In this document: piece by piece, positions 61,067 to 64,000 of the stretch
How positions within the stretch are numbered: the stretch's first letter is position 1
Layout of the letters: each line of letters begins with the position of its first letter
DNA from: Glaciihabitans arcticus
GTDB taxonomy: Bacteria; Actinomycetota; Actinomycetes; Actinomycetales; Microbacteriaceae
Reading direction: 5' to 3'
Length of the DNA stretch: 64,000 nucleotides
Assembly (NCBI RefSeq): GCF_004310685.1
Contig: NZ_SISG01000001.1
Span: 806,001-870,000, forward strand
Position numbers and translations under genes: made by a program
The notes under the pieces: model-generated
Database searches by the model: none
Seen by the model: only the letters and a program-made list of their open reading frames with translations
What the model was told of the DNA's origin: nothing

Positions 61067-62202
61067 GCGGTGGCCTCGCCGCTGGCTTCGGTGATCACTT
61101 CGGCGATGAGGGCGCGCTCGGCTTCGCTCGGTCCGACTCCGTTGCGCACGAGCTCGAGGAATCCGGCCACCACCTCGTTGTCGGTCTGCGCCCGCGTGCG
61201 TTCCCCGTACGAGGTGGTGCGCTCGGAGGTCACCGCGGGACGGTATTCCACGGCGGCGGCGTGCGGGAAGCGGTCGCGCAGCCTGCGCATGGCGTCGAGT
61301 GGGCGCACGGTGTCGGTGAGCACCGCAGAGACCCAGTCGTTCGTGAAGGGGGCGTGCGCGTCATCCCGAAGCAGGTCGTCGAGGGTGCCGGTCAACACGG
61401 TCAGTCGGCGCGGGATGGGCAGGTCGACCCAGCGCGTGCCCTGCAGGCCGCTCGCGTCGAGGTCGACGATCCACGCGCCCCGCGGCTTGTCGCCCTCGCC
61501 GAACGAGTAGTGCAGCGGCGCGCCCGAGTAGTGCGCACGGGGGCTGAGCTGCGCCCGCCCGTGGATGTGCCCGAGCGCCACATAGTCGGGCCCGTCGAAG
61601 ACGCTGAGTGGCACCAGGTCGAGACCGCCGGAGCTGATGTCGCGCTCGACGTCGCTGGCCTGCACGTCGGAGATGAAGGCGTGGCTGATGACCACGGACC
61701 GCGTTTCTGCCGCGCTCGCCCGGATACGCCCCATCACGAAGCCGAGCACCTGCTCGTGGGTCTTGAGGGTCTCGTCGGGATAGTGGTGCCTGAGCAGCGC
61801 CGGCTCCAGGTACGGGATGCCGTAGAACCACACCTGCCCGTGCTCGTCGTCGATGACAATCGGCTGGTCGTGCAGTTCCTGCCTCGTGATGATGTGGATG
61901 CCCGCGAGCCCCGTGAACCCCGCATTGAAGCCGAGTCGCGTGGCCGAGTCGTGATTGCCGCTGGTCAGGATCACCTGCGCCCCGGCGCCCCGCAGCCCCC
62001 GCAGGATGCGGGTCAGCACCTCGTAGTTCTCGGCCGCCGGAGTCGCGGAATCGAATATGTCCCCCGCCACCACGACCACGTCGACGCGTTCGGCCTTCAC
62101 CACCTCGACCATGGCTTCGAGCACGCTCTCGAGGTGCTCGAGCGTCGAGTTGCCGTGGAACGTTCGCCCGATATGCCAGTCGGAGGTGTGAAGAATGCGC
62201 AT
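61063..62202 (-). CDS. sbcD: exonuclease subunit SbcD
   Basis: 379 residues from ATG 62202. ILHTSDWHIGR, VVAGDIFDSATP, LTSGNHDSATR, SHAFISD and LGHIHGRAQLS are the five metallophosphoesterase motifs of Mre11-type nucleases. TACCCT (minus strand, 62215..62210) ends seven bases before this ATG, ruling out the longer frame to 62295. Coupled to sbcC. Confidence 0.96.
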   Translation of the reverse strand: MRILHTSDWHIGRTFHGNSTLEHLESVLEAMVEVVKAERVDVVVVAGDIFDSATPAAENYEVLTRILRGLRGAGAQVILTSGNHDSATRLGFNAGFTGLAGIHIITRQELHDQPIVIDDEHGQVWFYGIPYLEPALLRHHYPDETLKTHEQVLGFVMGRIRASAAETRSVVISHAFISDVQASDVERDISSGGLDLVPLSVFDGPDYVALGHIHGRAQLSPRAHYSGAPLHYSFGEGDKPRGAWIVDLDASGLQGTRWVDLPIPRRLTVLTGTLDDLLRDDAHAPFTNDWVSAVLTDTVRPLDAMRRLRDRFPHAAAVEYRPAVTSERTTSYGERTRAQTDNEVVAGFLELVRNGVGPSEAERALIAEVITEASGEATA

Positions 62203-62309
62203 GGGGTCGAGGGTATCGGGTGGGGGTGACAGGGGTGTGCGGCTGTCCACCGCGGTGCGGGGGATGCAGCGCCCAGCGCCGACCCTCCCCCGCAACCTAG
62301 GCTGAAAGT

Positions 62310-62567
62310 ATGACTTCTTCCCCGATCACGATGTACGGCGCCGAGTGGTGCTCCGACTGCCGCCGCTCCAAGGCGCTGCTGGACGCGAGAGGCGTGGCCT
62401 ACGAGTACGTCGACCTCGAGGCCGTCACGGAGGGCGCCGACCGTGCGTTTGCGATCAGCGGGCGCACGAGCATCCCGGTCATCGCATTCGCGGACGGCAC
62501 GCACCAGGTCGAGCCCAGCAATGCCGAGCTCGAGGGCAAGCTGCGGGAACTCGGCGTACTCGCCTAA
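62310..62567 (+). CDS. mycoredoxin / glutaredoxin-like protein
   Basis: 85 residues. MYGAEWCSDCRRS places the C14-S-D-C17 active site, and RTSIPVIAFADG is the cis-Pro strand. Family members reduce mixed disulfides with mycothiol. CSDC differs from the CGYC of mycoredoxin-1. TAGGCT at 62298-62303 ends six bases before the ATG. Stop overlaps the convergent MmcQ gene by four bases. Confidence 0.9.
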   Translation: MTSSPITMYGAEWCSDCRRSKALLDARGVAYEYVDLEAVTEGADRAFAISGRTSIPVIAFADGTHQVEPSNAELEGKLRELGVLA

Positions 62568-62905
62568 CGTGCCTTGGGGATGCGCGGCCGTACCAGCGCG
62601 TGACTCCCCCGGATCATCTCCTCCACAAGCTGGGTCGGCACCGAACCGTCGAGCACTACCGAGACCCAGTGCTTCTTGTTGAGGTGGTAGCCGGGCGTGA
62701 TGGCCGGGTAGTCGGCCTGCAGCGCGAGGCTGTCGGCCGGGTCGATCTTGAGCGAGACGCTGAGCGGCGATGCCGCAAGCGAGGTCAGGGCGAAGATCTT
62801 GCCGTTGCCCTCCGTCTTGAAGACCGTCGTCTCCTCCCCGAAGGGATACGTCTCGACGGCCTGGGGTAGCGCGAGGCAGAACTCGAGCAGTTCATCAGGG
62901 GTCAT
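62564..62905 (-). CDS. MmcQ/YjbR family protein
   Basis: 113 residues from ATG 62905. FGEETTVFKTEGNGKIFAL and LNKKHWVSVVLDG are the MmcQ/YjbR core, a small fold with DNA-binding-like shape but no proven function. A GTG at 62914 would lie inside the -10; TACGGT (minus strand, 62918..62913) ends seven bases before the ATG, so this start is chosen. Confidence 0.87.
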   Translation of the reverse strand: MTPDELLEFCLALPQAVETYPFGEETTVFKTEGNGKIFALTSLAASPLSVSLKIDPADSLALQADYPAITPGYHLNKKHWVSVVLDGSVPTQLVEEMIRGSHALVRPRIPKAR

Positions 62906-62974
62906 ATCACCCACCGTAGACGCACGAAAGCCCCGCCCGTCCAGCTTGGCGAGGCTCTCGGCGTTCGGGAGAAT

Positions 62975-63145
62975 CTACTTGAACGCGTCCTTCACGTTCT
63001 CGCCGGCCTGCTTCAGGCTCGCCTTCGTCTGGTCGGCCTTGCCCTCGGCCTGCAACTGCTCGTTGTCGGTCGCGTCGCCGAAGGCCTCCTTGGCCTTGCC
63101 CGCGAGCTTCTCGCCGGTGTTCTGAACCTTGTCTCCGTCACCCAT
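62975..63145 (-). CDS. CsbD-family stress protein
   Basis: 56 residues starting MGDGDKVQNTGEKLAGKAKE. The A-G-K-A-K-E helix followed by GDATDNEQLQAEGKADQTK is the CsbD signature. Small, hydrophilic and helical; homologues are induced by general stress and their function is unknown. GGAAAGG lies about eight bases before the ATG. Confidence 0.88.
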   Translation of the reverse strand: MGDGDKVQNTGEKLAGKAKEAFGDATDNEQLQAEGKADQTKASLKQAGENVKDAFK

Positions 63146-63217
63146 GATCTGCACCTTTCCGTGTTGATGGAACCGACGCTACGCCGCATGGCGCCCGGTG
63201 CACCCGCTCCCAGCGGT

Positions 63218-64000
63218 TTAGAACCAGACACTCAGGCTGGGTGCGATTGGCGAGTGAAAAGCGCGCTCCAGGGCGTCTACACTTCCCGCCGTGTGCTGCT
63301 GGATGCGCCCCGCTCGCGCCAGGGTCAGTGCAGATACCCCGCCCAGGTAAATCGCGCCCAGCTCGTTCACCGAGAGCTCGAGGTCGGGCGAGTCGGATGT
63401 CCCGTGCACCCCCTCGTGCGTGACCCGGTACCGGCCCGCGGCGAACCCCAGCTCGTCGGTCACCTCGATGACCACGTCCAGCGGTGCGCTGTATTCGCGC
63501 CCCTCGAGAGCCGCCTCCACGTCGAGGATCCGCAGCCAAAGGTGGTCGCGCACATCGGTGCTGCGCACGGCGCGGAAGTCGGACACCTGCCAGCGGATCG
63601 GCTCGTCGACCGACCGCAGCGGCACGCGCAGCTTCGTCGTCAGGTCCAGTTCGAGCAGGTAGCTCCAGAGGCCCGCGTAGGCGTCGTCGGTCGCGGTGAC
63701 GAGCGAGCGCACCTCCGCGGTGTGCTTGCCGAAGTCGTGGTCATTCTCCATGAACGTGTACAGCGCGAAGCCCTGGGGAGTGCCGTCGGCATCGTCGTAG
63801 CGCACGGCGCGCACCTTCTTCACGAAATCCTTGTCGTCGGTGGAGATGCCGAACGTGCGATCCCACAGGTGCGGCCAGGTCAGGATCTCACCGGGCGTCT
63901 TCAGCCGCGCGCGCTCGATGATCGCCGGCGCCTCCTCCCGAAGCTGCTCGACGGGCACGAAGTGCACACGTCCGCCCGGAGTCGGCCCGGTCCACTTCGC
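63218..64000 (-). CDS. Eis-type GNAT acetyltransferase, C-terminal part (5' end outside window)
   Basis: The frame is open to the right edge, so the N-terminal acetyltransferase part is missing. The visible 260 residues contain the second GNAT half (WPHLWDRTFG ... WQVSDFRAV) and the SCP2-like end LGAIYLGGVSALTLARAGR, typical of Eis (enhanced intracellular survival) proteins, which acetylate aminoglycosides or protein lysines. Apparent internal start at 63967 is not believed. Ends at a Trp-Phe terminus. Confidence 0.85.
   Translation of the reverse strand, partial: AKWTGPTPGGRVHFVPVEQLREEAPAIIERARLKTPGEILTWPHLWDRTFGISTDDKDFVKKVRAVRYDDADGTPQGFALYTFMENDHDFGKHTAEVRSLVTATDDAYAGLWSYLLELDLTTKLRVPLRSVDEPIRWQVSDFRAVRSTDVRDHLWLRILDVEAALEGREYSAPLDVVIEVTDELGFAAGRYRVTHEGVHGTSDSPDLELSVNELGAIYLGGVSALTLARAGRIQQHTAGSVDALERAFHSPIAPSLSVWF

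Noticed and set aside
55247-61510. Plus-strand frames of 958 and 784 residues (55247-58123, 59156-61510)
   Set aside because: Both are antisense to the RecB-like helicase, the EEP gene and sbcC, which have full motif sets. The plus-strand products are Gly/Val/Arg repeats with no recognised domain.
62203-62295. Longer sbcD N-terminus
   Set aside because: The frame to 62295 contains the -10 element and no SbcD-like sequence; the family starts at MRILHTSDWH.
63218-63967. Full-length protein starting at GTG 63967
   Set aside because: The frame continues open to the window edge and the protein begins in the middle of a GNAT domain, so it is the end of a longer Eis-type gene.
1-64000. CRISPR arrays, insertion sequences, prophage or attachment sites
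   Set aside because: No regularly spaced direct repeats, transposase motifs, integrases or terminal inverted repeats were noticed. The single tRNA shows no duplicated 3' end downstream.

Overview
The window looks like chromosomal core sequence from a high-GC actinobacterium of the Microbacteriaceae type; genus and species cannot be fixed from sequence alone. The reasons are the ctaE-qcrC pair divergent from trpD, a cysteine-free RbpA, the pafB-pafC-(orf)-tatA-tatC-helY-lnt order, a mycoredoxin-like protein, DUF2510 and DUF2975 proteins, and GTG starts with ATGA/GTGA overlaps. I see no transposase, integrase, phage gene, CRISPR array or rRNA. One tRNA (Leu, GAG) is present.

Layout. 0-4.4 kb: respiratory chain end (qcrC, ctaE), trpD, a peroxidase/SEC-C pair, a small membrane protein and an isochorismatase-like hydrolase. 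4.4-10.2 kb: a glycoside-use cassette (GH38 mannosidase, sugar:cation symporter, convergent GH36 galactosidase). 10.2-15.8 kb: small single-gene units, including an Imm61-like protein, a DHFR-like reductase, a DUF2975/HTH pair under a palindromic operator, a UPF0303 protein and a Nudix hydrolase. 15.8-23 kb: two tandem surface proteins, an S9 peptidase, an atypical SDR, then NfeD-band 7-GDPD. 23-35 kb: rbpA, lnt, helY, tatC, tatA, pafC, pafB, a lipoprotein FKBP, trmI, a HAD phosphatase and a PAC2 protein. 34.8-38.3 kb: an unlisted 56-residue protein, uppP, an M20 peptidase, tRNA-Leu and an EEP hydrolase. 38.4-42.8 kb: a DUF2510 membrane protein, rtcB behind a leader with a tiny ORF and a terminator-like hairpin, an aldo/keto reductase and an acetyltransferase. 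42.8-45.8 kb: a three-gene anchored-protein operon facing a large membrane protein. 45.8-53.9 kb: assorted enzymes, rsgA, RNase HI and hypotheticals. 53.9-62.2 kb: a nucleic-acid block (RecB-like nuclease/helicase, EEP, sbcC, sbcD). 62.3-64 kb: mycoredoxin, MmcQ, CsbD and the end of an Eis-type acetyltransferase cut by the window edge.

The most striking signal is not one gene. At 22 transcription-unit heads a -10 hexamer (21 fit TANNNT, one is CATAAT) ends exactly 6 or 7 bases before the start codon, with no ribosome binding site where one would be needed. This is the signature of leaderless mRNA, it recurs on both strands, and it decides several start codons below. No clearly new defence or mobile system was found. 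The best candidates for undescribed biology are the rtcB leader, the two operator palindromes, the PT-x-L repeat tail of the 16-kb surface protein, and the 42.8-45.8 kb envelope cluster.
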